A DNA stretch of 64,000 nucleotides from Mannheimia granulomatis (GCF_011455695.1 NZ_CP015030.1:2159716-2223715); one strand, 5' to 3'; shown: positions 25,714-35,754, counted from the stretch's first letter. A program made the numbers and translations. The notes: a model not told the origin generated them from the sequence alone.

Positions 25714-28326
25714 ATGTCTAATTTATTAGCAGATTATCAAATTCACGTCGAAGAACGTGCAGCATTAGGTATTTTGCCAAAAGCCTTAGATGTAACGCAA
25801 ACCTCAAACTTAATTGCCTTATTACAAAATCCTCCTCAAGGTAAAGAAGCAGAGCTTATCGCTTTATTTGAGAACCGTGTTCCTGCTGGTGTGGATGAAG
25901 CTGCAAAAATAAAAGCAGAATTTCTGGAAAGCCTAGCAAAAGGTGAAATATTTTGTACGTTAATTTCGGCAGAACGGGCTACCGAACTATTAGGAACAAT
26001 GGGAGGGGGCTATAATGTAAAACCTTTAGTTGATTTGCTAAAAAATAAGAAAATTGCACCGCTTGCGGTAGCGGCACTCAGTAAAACTTTATTAGTATTT
26101 GATAGTTTTAACGATGTTGCTATGTTAGCTAAGGAAGGTAATATTTTTGCAAGGCAAGTCCTCCTATCTTGGGCAGAGGCAGAATGGTTTACATCACGTC
26201 CGAAATTAGCGGAAAAAGTTACCTTAACGGTCTTTAAAGTCGTTGGTGAAACCAATACTGATGACTTATCTCCGGCACAAGATGCTTGGTGCCGTTCAGA
26301 TATTCCACTCCATGCTAACGCTATGCTGAAAATGCCACGTGAGGGTATTGAACCGGATGAGGTAGGTGTCCGTGGTCCACTTAAACAGCTTGCTGCATTA
26401 AAAGAAAAAGGTTTTCCGCTTGTTTATGTGGGTGATGTTGTTGGAACAGGCTCATCACGCAAATCCGCTACGAACTCAGTGTTATGGCATATAGGGATAG
26501 ATATTCCATTCTTACCAAACAAACGCACAGGCGGTTTTGTTTTTGGTAGTAAAATTGCCCCGATTTTCTTTAATACCGCAGAAGATTCAGGTGCGCTACC
26601 AATTGAGTTAGACGTAACTTCGTTAAATATGGGCGATGTGATCGATCTTTATCCTTTTGACGGAAAAATCTGTAAACACGACACTAATGAGGTGATCACC
26701 ACTTTCCAATATAAAACTGCAGGCTTACTAGATGAAGTGCAAGCTGGCGGTCGTATTCCATTGATTATTGGTCGAAGCCTGACTGCGAAAGCCCGTGCAG
26801 AATTAGGACTTGGTGAAAGCGATGTTTTCGTTAAAGCTGCTCAAGTGGCAGATAGTGGTAAAGGCTATACCCTTGCCCAAAAAATGGTAGGTAAAGCCTG
26901 TGGTGTAAAAGGTGTTCGCCCGGGACAATATTGTGAACCTGCAATGACTTCTGTCGGCTCACAAGATACCACGGGGACAATGACTCGTGATGAATTGAAA
27001 GACTTGGCTTGCCTAAAATTCTCTGCGCCGTTAGTGATGCAATCCTTGTGTCATACCGCACCATACCCAAAACCAAGTGATGTAATTATCCACCAAACGC
27101 TGCCTGCATTCTTTACCGAACGTGGTGGTGTAGGCTTACGAGCTGGCGACGGCGTAATCCACTCTTGGCTAAACCGTATGCTATTACCATTTACCGTCGG
27201 TACCGGTGGCGACTCTCATACTCGTTTCCCAATTGGTATTTCATTCCCTGCCGGTTCCGGCTTAGTTGCCTTTGCGGCAGCAACGGGAATGATGCCGTTA
27301 GATATGCCAGAATCGGTATTAATACGTTTTAAAGGTACCTTACAACAAGGTATTACCTTGCGTGATTTAGTCCACGCTATTCCATATTATGCCATTAAAG
27401 CGGGCTTATTAACGGTTGAAAAAGCGAATAAGAAAAATATCTTCTCAGGGCGTATTTTAGAAATTGAAGGACTGGAAGATTTAACCGCTGAGCAAGCCTT
27501 TGAACTTGCCGATGCAACAGCAGAGCGCTCAGCGGCAGCTTGTACAATCAAACTTAATCAAGCCTCGATTGAAGAATATTTACGCTCAAATGTGGTGTTA
27601 CTAAAAACGATGATCGCCGATGGTTATAGTGATGCACAAACCCTCAAAAATCGAGTAAAAGCCATGGAAGCCTGGTTGGCAAACCCTGAAATGTTAGAAG
27701 CCGATGTAGATGCTGAATATACCGCGATATTAGAAATCGATATGAATGATATCAAAGAGCCTATTCTTTGCGTGCCAAATGATCCGGATGATGTTCGTCT
27801 ACTTTCTGAAGTACAAGGAGATAAAGTTGATGAAGTCTTTATCGGATCTTGTATGACAAATATCGGACACTTCCGTGCTGCAGGTAAACTTCTAAATAAA
27901 GTGGAGAGTGAACTAAATACTCGCTTATGGCTTGCGCCACCAACTAAAATGGATGCCCAAAAACTTGCTGAAGAAGGTTATTATAACATTTATGGTCGAT
28001 CAGGCGCTCGTACTGAAATGCCAGGCTGCTCACTTTGTATGGGCAACCAAGCCCGTGTACGTTCAGGATGCACTGCTGTTTCTACCTCGACTCGTAACTT
28101 CCCAAACCGTTTAGGTCAAGGTGCACGTGTGTATCTGGCTTCCGCAGAATTAGCAGCTGTAGCTGCTATCTTAGGAAAATTACCAACACCTAAAGAATAT
28201 CAAAGCTATGTAGCAGATTTGGATAATTATAAAGCAGAGATTTATAATTACTTAAACTTCGACAAAATCCCAAGTTATACCGTGCATGCAGATAAAGTGA
28301 TTTTCAAAAGTGCGGTGTACAAATAA
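25714..28326 (+). CDS. acnB: Aconitate hydratase B
   Basis: AcnB interconverts citrate, cis-aconitate and isocitrate with a 4Fe-4S cluster. The protein has 870 residues against 865 in E. coli and is complete. [20 protein letters not shown], the cluster cysteine in [14 protein letters not shown] and the pair in [12 protein letters not shown] are all present, as is the N-terminal HEAT-like region. The start at 25714 follows CGGAG. It is divergent from the GntR-family gene and followed by citC, not by other Krebs-cycle genes. That placement suggests that it feeds aconitate or isocitrate to citrate lyase, in addition to any general role. Confidence 0.95.
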   Translation: MSNLLADYQIHVEERAALGILPKALDVTQTSNLIALLQNPPQGKEAELIALFENRVPAGVDEAAKIKAEFLESLAKGEIFCTLISAERATELLGTMGGGYNVKPLVDLLKNKKIAPLAVAALSKTLLVFDSFNDVAMLAKEGNIFARQVLLSWAEAEWFTSRPKLAEKVTLTVFKVVGETNTDDLSPAQDAWCRSDIPLHANAMLKMPREGIEPDEVGVRGPLKQLAALKEKGFPLVYVGDVVGTGSSRKSATNSVLWHIGIDIPFLPNKRTGGFVFGSKIAPIFFNTAEDSGALPIELDVTSLNMGDVIDLYPFDGKICKHDTNEVITTFQYKTAGLLDEVQAGGRIPLIIGRSLTAKARAELGLGESDVFVKAAQVADSGKGYTLAQKMVGKACGVKGVRPGQYCEPAMTSVGSQDTTGTMTRDELKDLACLKFSAPLVMQSLCHTAPYPKPSDVIIHQTLPAFFTERGGVGLRAGDGVIHSWLNRMLLPFTVGTGGDSHTRFPIGISFPAGSGLVAFAAATGMMPLDMPESVLIRFKGTLQQGITLRDLVHAIPYYAIKAGLLTVEKANKKNIFSGRILEIEGLEDLTAEQAFELADATAERSAAACTIKLNQASIEEYLRSNVVLLKTMIADGYSDAQTLKNRVKAMEAWLANPEMLEADVDAEYTAILEIDMNDIKEPILCVPNDPDDVRLLSEVQGDKVDEVFIGSCMTNIGHFRAAGKLLNKVESELNTRLWLAPPTKMDAQKLAEEGYYNIYGRSGARTEMPGCSLCMGNQARVRSGCTAVSTSTRNFPNRLGQGARVYLASAELAAVAAILGKLPTPKEYQSYVADLDNYKAEIYNYLNFDKIPSYTVHADKVIFKSAVYK

Positions 28327-28333
28327 TATGTTA

Positions 28334-28359
28334 AAAGCTCTCGAAAGAGAGCTTTTTGT
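28334..28359 (+). terminator. Terminator or attenuator between acnB and citC
   Basis: AAAGCTCTC (28334-28342) pairs exactly with GAGAGCTTT (28347-28355) around a GAAA tetraloop, followed by TTGTTTAG. citC begins 25 bases later, so read-through is probably needed for its expression. Confidence 0.8.
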
Positions 28360-28383
28360 TTAGATTTATCATAAGGACACACA

Positions 28384-29406
28384 ATGGTTTTTGAACGTTT
28401 TCATCTCTCGCTTGTTGCGAAAAACAGCAAAAAAATTACAGCACTTTTAGCTTTCTTAACAGAAAATGAGCTCAAGTTTGATGAGCAAATTGAATGGTTT
28501 ATTCTTGTTTATAATGATGATAGAAAATTGATTGCTTGTGCAGGTTTAGCAAAAAATATCATTAAATGTGTTGCGATTAGCAAAACTTGTCGTGGTGAGG
28601 GTATTGCACTGAAATTAATTACCGAAGTAGTAAACCTTGCTTATGAGCAGCAATACACAGAATTGTTTATTTTTACTAAACCCGAATACGAAGCTCTATT
28701 TCAACATTGCGGTTTCTATCCCATTTCTTCTGCTTATCCTTATGTGGTTTTACTGGAAAATAGTGCCACCCGATTACACAAGCAGTGCCAACAATGGCAG
28801 CAAAAAGGCGTGCAAGGAGAAAAGATTGGTTCGATTGTGCTGAATGCTAACCCTTTCACACTTGGACATCGTTATTTAATCGAACAAGCACTAGAACAAT
28901 GTAATCATCTCCATCTTTTTGTGGTGGAAGAAAATGCTTCAGTTTTTTCTTATCAAGAACGGTTTAATTTAGTCAAACTTGGCATTCAAGATCTCGATCA
29001 TATTACATTGCATAATAGTTCACCTTACATTATTTCACGCGCCACCTTCCCTGATTATTTTATTAAAGAAAGTTGTATTGTCGATGCAGCCTATTTAGAA
29101 ATTGATTTACGTCTCTTCCGACAATATATTGCTCCGGCGTTAAATATTACTCATCGCTTTATTGGTACGGAGCCTCTCTGTGCAGTAACAGCGGAATATA
29201 ATAAAAAGATGCACTATTGGCTACAACAGGCCGATATGGCTACACCCAAAATTGAGGTGGTTGAATTTGAACGTAAATATATTGAGACACAGCCTATTTC
29301 TGCCTCTCGTGTTCGTCAGTTATGGCAAACACAGGCATGGGATGAGCTTATCCATCTTGTGCCGGAGACGACATTGGTATTTTTGAAACAAAAATCCCCG
29401 TTTTAA
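28384..29406 (+). CDS. citC: Citrate lyase ligase CitC
   Basis: CitC acetylates the prosthetic group of CitD using ATP and acetate and so activates citrate lyase. The 340 residues comprise an N-terminal acetyltransferase-like domain (about 1-120, with CRGEGIALKL) and a C-terminal nucleotidyltransferase domain that begins at IVLNANPFTLGHRYLIEQA, the HxGH-like ATP site. Its place next to acnB, 11 kb from the other cit genes' far end and on the opposite strand from citDEF, is unusual: in most species citC heads the cit operon. Confidence 0.94.
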   Translation: MVFERFHLSLVAKNSKKITALLAFLTENELKFDEQIEWFILVYNDDRKLIACAGLAKNIIKCVAISKTCRGEGIALKLITEVVNLAYEQQYTELFIFTKPEYEALFQHCGFYPISSAYPYVVLLENSATRLHKQCQQWQQKGVQGEKIGSIVLNANPFTLGHRYLIEQALEQCNHLHLFVVEENASVFSYQERFNLVKLGIQDLDHITLHNSSPYIISRATFPDYFIKESCIVDAAYLEIDLRLFRQYIAPALNITHRFIGTEPLCAVTAEYNKKMHYWLQQADMATPKIEVVEFERKYIETQPISASRVRQLWQTQAWDELIHLVPETTLVFLKQKSPF

Positions 29407-29417
29407 GCAACGGGGAT
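29394..29417 (-). terminator. Terminator after iolG, overlapping the citC end
   Basis: ATCCCCGTT (29394-29402) pairs with AACGGGGAT (29409-29417). On the minus strand it is followed by TTTTTGTTTC, so it terminates the iolD-iolE-iolG transcript. The left arm lies in the last codons of citC. Confidence 0.8.
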
Positions 29418-29446
29418 AAGGTAGAAATATTCAAGTAGTGTATAAA

Positions 29447-30457
29447 TTAAACCACTTCGCTTAATTTAACTGGGCGGTTTTCTTCCAGTGATTTTTTCGA
29501 GGCAAGGGCGATTAAGACCGGTTGTAAGCCGTCGTTACCGTTTACGAGCGTTGGTTTGTCATTCACGACAGAATCCACGAAGCAGCTGATTTCATCGGCG
29601 AAGGATTGCATATAACGCTCTAAGAAGAAGTATTTCGGTTTTTCTGCAATCACACCGTTTTCGCCAGAGAATACTGCGGTTGAGCCGGTGTCGTTAGTGA
29701 TGTGGATAGCCCCTTTTGAACCGAATACTTCGGCACGTTGGTCGTAGCCGTAAGCAGCTTTACGGCTGTTGTCGATCACTCCGATTGCACCATTTGCCAG
29801 TTTGAGGGTGATGACGGCGGTATCGATGTCGCCAGCCTTGCCGATTTCAGGATTGACTAACACAGTTCCCACGGCAAATACTTCTTCTACTTCACTGCCA
29901 GATAAGTAACGAATCATATCGAAATCGTGAATGGTCATATCGAAGAACATACCGCCGGAGACTTTGACATACTCAATTGGTGGTGCATCTGGGTCACGAG
30001 AGGTGACTCGAATAACGTGTGGTTCGCCGATGTCGCCGGCGGCAACACGGTCTTTAATCGCTTTGAAGTTGTGGTCAAAACGGCGGTTGAAGCCGACTTG
30101 GAATTTCACGCCCGCTTTTTCGACAGCAGCTAGCACTTCGTGAATTCTTGCCGGGTCTGCATCGACCGGTTTTTCACAGAAAACGTGTTTGCCTGCCTGT
30201 GCTGCTTCGATTGAGATTGGTGCGTGAGTGTTGGTTGATGAGCAGACTAACACCGCATCGATTTCCGGATCTTGCAGGATTTGTTTGTAGTCGTCATAAA
30301 CGTGCGGAATGCCCATTGATTTTGCCCAAGTGGTTAGCTCGTCAGTAATGCGAACATCAGAAATTGCTTTGATTTCCGCACCTTTCACATATTTGCTGAT
30401 ACTTTCTGAATGCACACGACCAATACGACCTGCGCCGATAATGCCTACTTTTAACAT
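29447..30457 (-). CDS. iolG: Inositol 2-dehydrogenase IolG
   Basis: IolG oxidises myo-inositol to scyllo-inosose (2-keto-myo-inositol) with NAD, the first step of catabolism. The 336-residue protein has the Rossmann motif GIIGAGRIGRVH, the catalytic lysine in FCEKPVDA, and MTIHDFDMIRYL with the D-x3-H active-site pair. The start at 30457 follows AGGAG inside the end of iolE and lies one base beyond its stop, so the genes are translationally linked; a longer frame from 30511 would overlap iolE needlessly. Confidence 0.95.
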   Translation of the reverse strand: MLKVGIIGAGRIGRVHSESISKYVKGAEIKAISDVRITDELTTWAKSMGIPHVYDDYKQILQDPEIDAVLVCSSTNTHAPISIEAAQAGKHVFCEKPVDADPARIHEVLAAVEKAGVKFQVGFNRRFDHNFKAIKDRVAAGDIGEPHVIRVTSRDPDAPPIEYVKVSGGMFFDMTIHDFDMIRYLSGSEVEEVFAVGTVLVNPEIGKAGDIDTAVITLKLANGAIGVIDNSRKAAYGYDQRAEVFGSKGAIHITNDTGSTAVFSGENGVIAEKPKYFFLERYMQSFADEISCFVDSVVNDKPTLVNGNDGLQPVLIALASKKSLEENRPVKLSEVV

Positions 30458-30458
30458 C

Positions 30459-31355
30459 TTAAACTCCTGCGGTTTCACGGATATATTTTCTGCCTTTGAG
30501 GGCGTATTCAAATGGGTTAGCCAGTGCTGGGTCTTGTTCGGCTTCGACGACCATCCAGCCTTTGTAGTCGTGTTTTTCGAGAATCTCGAAAATCGGTTTG
30601 AAGTCGATCACGCCATCGCCCGGCACGGTGAAAGTGCCTTTTTTCACGCCTTCTAAGAAACTCAAATCGTTAGCTTTCACTTCGGCGACAACTTCGTCAC
30701 GCACATCTTTTAAGTGAACGTGAATGATGCGGTCGATGTATTTCTCTAACACGCCAAGCATCGCTTTTTGGCAGCCTTCAGAGTAGTAAAGGTGACCTGA
30801 ATCGAACAGCAGGTAAACATCATCATTTACTTCCGCCATATAGCGATCGACTTCTTCTGGGGTTTGAATGCCTGTGCCCATATGGTGGTGCAAGCAGACT
30901 TTCATCCCTTTTTCCGCTGCCAGTTTTGCCAGCTCGTTATAGCCTTCTGCCATACGTTTCCAGTCGGCATCATCAAAGACCGGTTTTTCTTTGAAGACGG
31001 ATTTGGTCGTGCCTTGAATACTACGGCTTTGCTCTGAACAGCCGATCACTTTTGCGCCCATGGCGTGTAAGAAATCACGGTGTTTAATGAACTCGGCGAT
31101 GGTTTCTTCGCGTTTGCCGTCCACAAAGAAGGTACTGAACCACGCGTTACAGATTTGAATGCCACGCACCGCTAATTTGCGTTTTAGCACTTCCACATCG
31201 CGCGGGTATTTGTTACCCACTTCGCAGCCGGTGTAGCCCGCCAATGCCATTTCGCTGACACATTGTTCAAAGGTGTTTTCTGCACCCAGTTCAGGCAAGT
31301 CATCGTTTGTCCAGCCGATAGGGGCGATACCTAATTGAATGTTTTCTGCTTTCAT
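30459..31355 (-). CDS. iolE: Inosose dehydratase IolE
   Basis: IolE removes water from 2-keto-myo-inositol to give 3D-(3,5/4)-trihydroxycyclohexane-1,2-dione, the second step. The 298 residues form a xylose-isomerase-like TIM barrel: [12 protein letters not shown] at the N-terminus, [33 protein letters not shown] and [13 protein letters not shown], the last two supplying metal ligands. It sits between iolD and iolG on the same strand. A 254-base spacer with strong secondary structure separates it from iolD. Confidence 0.95.
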   Translation of the reverse strand: MKAENIQLGIAPIGWTNDDLPELGAENTFEQCVSEMALAGYTGCEVGNKYPRDVEVLKRKLAVRGIQICNAWFSTFFVDGKREETIAEFIKHRDFLHAMGAKVIGCSEQSRSIQGTTKSVFKEKPVFDDADWKRMAEGYNELAKLAAEKGMKVCLHHHMGTGIQTPEEVDRYMAEVNDDVYLLFDSGHLYYSEGCQKAMLGVLEKYIDRIIHVHLKDVRDEVVAEVKANDLSFLEGVKKGTFTVPGDGVIDFKPIFEILEKHDYKGWMVVEAEQDPALANPFEYALKGRKYIRETAGV

Positions 31356-31390
31356 AGAGAAACCTCGTCTTGTTTAGAGATAAATAAATT

Positions 31391-31504
31391 GGTAACAAGC
31401 GGTAGATTTACTCGCTTCGCTCGCACTTCGTGCCATCGGCAAAAGCCGATGTTCAAACGCAAGCGTTTGTGTAAAAAAATTTGCAAATTTGACCGCTTGT
31501 TACC
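31391..31504. repeat. Uptake-signal inverted repeat enclosing hairpins
   Basis: GGTAACAAGCGGT (31391-31403) is the exact complement of ACCGCTTGTTACC (31492-31504). The 88 bases between them hold smaller stems: GCAC-TTC-GTGC (31423-31433), CATCGGC-AAAA-GCCGATG (31434-31451) and CAAACGC-AA-GCGTTTG (31454-31469). Confidence 0.7.
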
Positions 31505-31601
31505 CCTCTCCCTGTCGATAGCCTCTAAACGAGGCTACCGACTGTCCCTCTCCTCAAGGGGAGAGGGTGGAGAAAGCCAAAGGCTTTCGGAGGGAGAGGG
31601 G
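31503..31601. repeat. Cloverleaf-forming 99-bp element between iolE and iolD
   Basis: An outer stem CCCCTCTCCCT (31503-31513) pairs exactly with AGGGAGAGGGG (31591-31601). It encloses three further stems: GTCG-AT-AGCCTC with GAGGCT-AC-CGAC (31514-31542), CCCTCTCC with GGAGAGGG (31546-31567), and GAAAGCC with GGCTTTC around AAA (31572-31588). Together they form a four-way junction. This looks like a small dispersed repeat or non-autonomous element rather than a terminator; there is no T-run on either strand. Only one copy occurs in the window. Confidence 0.65.
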
Positions 31602-31609
31602 CTATATAA

Positions 31610-33544
31610 CTAGTATTTTCTTGCCTTCGCTAACTGCTCTTGCGATCTGGCTCTTGCCTGTTGAATGCGTTCGCTTTCCGACACTTCCGCCACACCCACG
31701 TGCCACCAACAGCCGTAGCCGTGTGCCATGGTTTTTGGTAGTACTTTAATGTCAATCAGAGTGGAGACTGTCTGTTTCTTCGCATCGGCAAGGGCTGCAC
31801 GCAGCTCGGCTTCGTTTGTCACACGGTAAGTTTTGCAACCGTAGGCTTCGGCGTTTTTGGCGAAATCAATTGGCACTAAACCGCCGTTGAGCTGGTTGCT
31901 TTGGGTGTTGCGGAAACGGAATTCCGTACCGAAGCTGTCCATACCGTTGCCGATTTGCAGGTTGTTGATACAGCCGTTTGCCATATTGTCGAACAGCACC
32001 ACGTTGATTTTTTTGCCTTCTTGGATAGAAGTGACTAATTCAGTGTGCGCCATTAAGTAAGAGCCATCGCCGAGTAGTGCGTACACCTCTTGCTCAGGGC
32101 GGGCGATTTTCACGCCCACTGCCGCACTCACTTCATAGCCCATACAGGAGTAGCCGTATTCAAGGTGGTAGGTCTCTTCGCCTTTGCTCAACCAAGTACG
32201 TTGTAAATCGCCCGGTAAGCTACCGGCGGCAGCGACGATAATGCCATCGTTTTCAATGGTTTCGTTCACAATGCCAAGCACTTGTGATTGTGTTAATTGT
32301 GAGCCGGTCAGCTTGATAAATTCGTTATGAACTGCTTTGTGATCTAAGTTATCGTTGATTTCAGGGATGAAATCCGGGCTATATTGGATTGCACGCAAGC
32401 GTTTGATTTCTTCCGCAAAGTCCGCTTTGGCGGTTGCAATTTCATTACCCCATTGTGCTTGATAGTTGCTTGGTAGCTTAGTAATCAACGCTTCAAGCGT
32501 TGCTTTGGCATCGGCAACAATTTGCACACCGTCTAATTTATAGGCATCGAAACGTGCTACGTTGATATTTAAGAACTGCACGTCCGGATGTTGGAATATC
32601 CATTTCGAAGAAGTGGTAAAGTCAGTGTAACGTGTGCCGATACCGATGACTAAATCCGCTTCTTTCGCTAAGCGGTTTGCCGCTAAACAGCCGGTTTCGC
32701 CAACACCGCCAACGTTCAATTCATAGTCGGAAACCACCGCACTTTTACCTGCTTGGGTTTCGGAAAACGGAATACCGAACTGTTTTGCAAATTTTTGCAG
32801 GATTTGACCCGCTTGTGAGTAACGCACGCCGCCACCGCAGACGATCAGCGGTTTTTTCTTGGCGGTAATCAGCTTCACAGCATCATTTAGCATCGCTTCA
32901 GTCGGTAGATTACGCTCTAAACGGTGAACGCGTTTTTGTAGGAAACTGTTCGGGAAGTCAAAACTCTCTGCTTGCACATCTTGTGGTAATGCGATGGTTA
33001 CTGCACCGGTTTCTGCTGGATCGGTTAAAACACGGAACGCATTGATACACGCACTCATCAACTGTTCTGGGCGTTGTACACGATCCCAATATTTGCTGAC
33101 GGCACGGAAGGCATCGTTAGTGCTGATGCTTAAATCGTAAGATTGCTCGATTTGCTGTAGCACAGGGTCAGGCTGGCGGGTTGCAAACACATCACCCGGT
33201 AATAAGAGAAGTGGAATGCGGTTGGCGGTTGCGGTTGCGGCGGCAGTTACCATATTCGCTGCACCCGGGCCGACAGACGAGGTACACGCGATGATTTTTT
33301 GGCGCAGGTTCTGTTTCGCAAAACCCATGGCTAAGTGTGCCATACCTTGCTCGTTTCTGCCTTGGTATAAGGTCAGCCCGCCGGCATTTTGTGCCAAGGC
33401 TTGCCCGATTCCTAACACGTTGCCGTGGCCAAAAATGGCCGCTACGCCGTGAACAAATTTGATCTCTTTACCATCAACTTCAATATATTGATTATCCAAA
33501 AACTGAACAAGAGCCTGTGCGACAGTTAATCGAGTAGTTTGCAT
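31610..33544 (-). CDS. iolD: Trihydroxycyclohexane-1,2-dione hydrolase IolD
   Basis: IolD opens the ring of trihydroxycyclohexanedione to 5-deoxy-glucuronate, the third step. The 644 residues form a thiamine-diphosphate enzyme of the acetolactate-synthase type: [20 protein letters not shown] at the N-terminus with HLAMGFAKQ, then the ThDP/Mg motif beginning [17 protein letters not shown] and ending near [10 protein letters not shown]. The family's length and motifs are complete. It starts the iolD-iolE-iolG unit, divergent from iolC, and the 268-base spacer carries two iol palindromes and a CRP-like site. Confidence 0.95.
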   Translation of the reverse strand: MQTTRLTVAQALVQFLDNQYIEVDGKEIKFVHGVAAIFGHGNVLGIGQALAQNAGGLTLYQGRNEQGMAHLAMGFAKQNLRQKIIACTSSVGPGAANMVTAAATATANRIPLLLLPGDVFATRQPDPVLQQIEQSYDLSISTNDAFRAVSKYWDRVQRPEQLMSACINAFRVLTDPAETGAVTIALPQDVQAESFDFPNSFLQKRVHRLERNLPTEAMLNDAVKLITAKKKPLIVCGGGVRYSQAGQILQKFAKQFGIPFSETQAGKSAVVSDYELNVGGVGETGCLAANRLAKEADLVIGIGTRYTDFTTSSKWIFQHPDVQFLNINVARFDAYKLDGVQIVADAKATLEALITKLPSNYQAQWGNEIATAKADFAEEIKRLRAIQYSPDFIPEINDNLDHKAVHNEFIKLTGSQLTQSQVLGIVNETIENDGIIVAAAGSLPGDLQRTWLSKGEETYHLEYGYSCMGYEVSAAVGVKIARPEQEVYALLGDGSYLMAHTELVTSIQEGKKINVVLFDNMANGCINNLQIGNGMDSFGTEFRFRNTQSNQLNGGLVPIDFAKNAEAYGCKTYRVTNEAELRAALADAKKQTVSTLIDIKVLPKTMAHGYGCWWHVGVAEVSESERIQQARARSQEQLAKARKY

Positions 33545-33608
33545 AAAAACCTCTGCGTGATGAATAGTGGTGGTTTACAAGCGGTGTCTTTTCACTAAAA
33601 ATTTTCAA

Positions 33609-33626
33609 ATGAAAAATTTGTTTCAT
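33609..33626. promoter_or_regulatory. Putative IolR operator 1, iolD-iolC spacer
   Basis: ATGAAAAATTTGTTTCAT is a perfect ATGAAA-N6-TTTCAT palindrome, about 65 bases before iolD. Confidence 0.6.
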
Positions 33627-33702
33627 TTATGCCATAATCATAGTCGAAAAAAATTGGGTTAGCTATTGGATTTCTAAAAAATAGGGAAGTTTTGTGTAAA
33701 TT

Positions 33703-33718
33703 TGCGAACTAAGTCACA
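33703..33718. promoter_or_regulatory. Candidate CRP site, iolD-iolC spacer
   Basis: TGCGAACTAAGTCACA matches TGTGA-N6-TCACA at nine of ten positions. It lies between the two iol palindromes, where it could serve both divergent promoters. Confidence 0.55.
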
Positions 33719-33745
33719 TAATTGAAAATTTCAATATAATTCAAA

Positions 33746-33763
33746 TTGAAATGAATGTTTCAT
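33746..33763. promoter_or_regulatory. Putative IolR operator 2, iolD-iolC spacer
   Basis: TTGAAATGAATGTTTCAT fits WTGAAA-N6-TTTCAT, about 50 bases before iolC. A shorter palindrome, ATTGAAAATTTCAAT, lies just upstream at 33721-33735. Confidence 0.55.
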
Positions 33764-33812
33764 TTTGTATAATGAATGACGATTTTCAACAAATTCACTG
33801 CAAGGAGCGATT

Positions 33813-35729
33813 ATGGCTACTGTAAATCATCAAGATCGTCCTCTTGATCTTATCTGTTTAGGGCGCGTTGCTGTCGATTTTTATGGGCAGCAAATCGGCT
33901 CTCGCTTAGAAGATATGAGCACATTCTCTAAATATCTCGGCGGCTCATCAGGCAACGTGGCATACGGCACCGCGGTGCAAGGCCTACGTTCGTCGATGTT
34001 GGCACGTGTGGGTGATGAACATATGGGGCGTTTTCTACGCGAAGAGCTGCAAAGTGTCGGAGTAGACACCAGTCACCTGATTACCGATAAAGAGCGTTTG
34101 ACCGCACTGGTGATTTTAGGGATTAAAGATAAAGAGACTTTTCCGCTGGTTTTCTACCGTGATAACTGTGCGGATATAGCAATCACCAAAGACGATTTTA
34201 GCGAAGCCTATATCGCTTCCAGCCGTGCATTGGCTATCACCGGCACGCACTTATCCAACCCGAAAACCCGTGAAGCGGTGCTGACGGCGTTGCAATATGC
34301 GGGCAGAAATGAAGTAAAACGTGCGTTGGATATAGACTACCGTCCAGTGCTTTGGGGGCTGACTTCACTTGGCGATGGCGAAACCCGTTATATCGACAGT
34401 GTAGAAGTGACAAAATCTCTGCAAGAAGTGTTACACCATTTTGATCTGATTGTCGGTACGGAAGAAGAGTTCCACATAGCAGGTGGCTCAACGGACACCC
34501 TCACCGCATTGAAAAATGTGCGTAAAGTCTCAAATGCGGTGCTAGTGTGCAAACGTGGTGCATTGGGCTGTTCGGTATTTGAAGGTGAATTGCCGAACGA
34601 TTTAGATGGTGGCTTGAATGTGTACGGCGTGCGTGTTGAAGTTCTAAACGTACTAGGCGCAGGCGATGCGTTTATGTCAGGTTTACTGCGTGGCTACTTA
34701 AATAATGAAGGTTGGGAACAAGCCTGCCGTTATGCGAATGCCTGCGGTGCGTTGGTGGTTTCTCGCCACGGCTGTTCGCCAGCGATGCCGACCAAACGTG
34801 AGTTAGACGACTACTTAACCCGTGCGGCAAGTGTGCCACGTCCGGATTTAGACGAACGTTTGAACCACTTACACCGTGTGACAACCCGCAAAAAATCGTG
34901 GGAAAATCTCTGCATTTTTGCGTTCGATCACCGTAAACAGCTGGTGGATATGGCAAATAAAGTCGGTGCAGACGTGGCACGTTTACCAAAGCTCAAACAG
35001 CTTCTGTTACAAGCGATGGAGCAGACCGCAGAGGCAGCAGGGCTTCCACAGAACCAAGCAGGGATTTTGGCGGATACGACTTTCGGTCAAGATGCACTGA
35101 ATGAGATCACGGGTAAAAATTATTGGATTGCCCGCCCGATTGAAGAACCGGCTTCTCGTCCACTCGAATTGGAATACGGCGATTTAGGCACACAGCTTTC
35201 TGCTTTCCCCCGTGATCACGTCATTAAATGCTTAGCGTTCTACCACCCAACTGATGAAAGCGGTTTAAAAGCCCGCCAAGATCGCAAGTTAAAAGAGGTG
35301 TACCAAGCGTGCTGCCGTACAGGACACGAACTACTGTTAGAGATCATTCTGCCAGCCGATATGCCGCAAGACGAGCATTACTACAACGAAGCGATTACAC
35401 ATTTCTACCAACTCGGCATCAAACCGGAGTGGTGGAAATTACCGGGCGTGTCTACTGCACAATGGCAAGCAATTTCAGCCACCATTGATGCCAACGACCC
35501 AGACTGCCGTGGTATCGTGATTTTAGGTTTAGATGCACCGCTTGATGTGTTCAAAGATGTCTTTAGACAGGCAAAAGGCTGTGAAAAAGTTAAAGGCTTT
35601 GCGGTGGGTAGAACCATTTTCGGCACGCCGTCCGAACAGTGGCTTGCCGGTCAGTTAGACGATAATGCGCTCATCAGTGCCGTGTCTGAAAAATACCGCA
35701 TTCTGATTGATTTGTGGCAACAACGTTAA
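33813..35729 (+). CDS. iolC: Fused 5-dehydro-2-deoxygluconokinase and aldolase-like domain
   Basis: The N-terminal part (about residues 10-330) is a PfkB-type kinase that phosphorylates 2-deoxy-5-keto-gluconate: LGRVAVDFYG, LGGSSGNVAYG and the catalytic VLGAGDAFMSGLLRGYL are present. The C-terminal part (about 345-638) is a DUF2090 domain with an aldolase-like fold (FAFDHRKQLVDM near its start, FAVGRTIFGTP near its end). In proteobacteria this fusion is taken to be kinase plus 5-dehydro-2-deoxyphosphogluconate aldolase, giving malonate semialdehyde and dihydroxyacetone phosphate. That would explain why there is no separate iolJ here. AAGGAG precedes the start, and a terminator follows. Confidence 0.93.
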   Translation: MATVNHQDRPLDLICLGRVAVDFYGQQIGSRLEDMSTFSKYLGGSSGNVAYGTAVQGLRSSMLARVGDEHMGRFLREELQSVGVDTSHLITDKERLTALVILGIKDKETFPLVFYRDNCADIAITKDDFSEAYIASSRALAITGTHLSNPKTREAVLTALQYAGRNEVKRALDIDYRPVLWGLTSLGDGETRYIDSVEVTKSLQEVLHHFDLIVGTEEEFHIAGGSTDTLTALKNVRKVSNAVLVCKRGALGCSVFEGELPNDLDGGLNVYGVRVEVLNVLGAGDAFMSGLLRGYLNNEGWEQACRYANACGALVVSRHGCSPAMPTKRELDDYLTRAASVPRPDLDERLNHLHRVTTRKKSWENLCIFAFDHRKQLVDMANKVGADVARLPKLKQLLLQAMEQTAEAAGLPQNQAGILADTTFGQDALNEITGKNYWIARPIEEPASRPLELEYGDLGTQLSAFPRDHVIKCLAFYHPTDESGLKARQDRKLKEVYQACCRTGHELLLEIILPADMPQDEHYYNEAITHFYQLGIKPEWWKLPGVSTAQWQAISATIDANDPDCRGIVILGLDAPLDVFKDVFRQAKGCEKVKGFAVGRTIFGTPSEQWLAGQLDDNALISAVSEKYRILIDLWQQR

Positions 35730-35754
35730 GTGCTAACATTTCTCAACATGTTTG

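Noticed and set aside
25714-28326. acnB as part of an ordinary Krebs-cycle cluster
   Set aside because: No citrate synthase, isocitrate dehydrogenase or other cycle gene is adjacent; its neighbours are all citrate lyase genes.
31391-31601. A tRNA or CRISPR-like element, considered because of the cloverleaf and repeated stems
   Set aside because: The stems do not match tRNA arm lengths, there is no T-loop GTTCRA or CCA end, and the repeats are inverted, not regularly spaced direct repeats.
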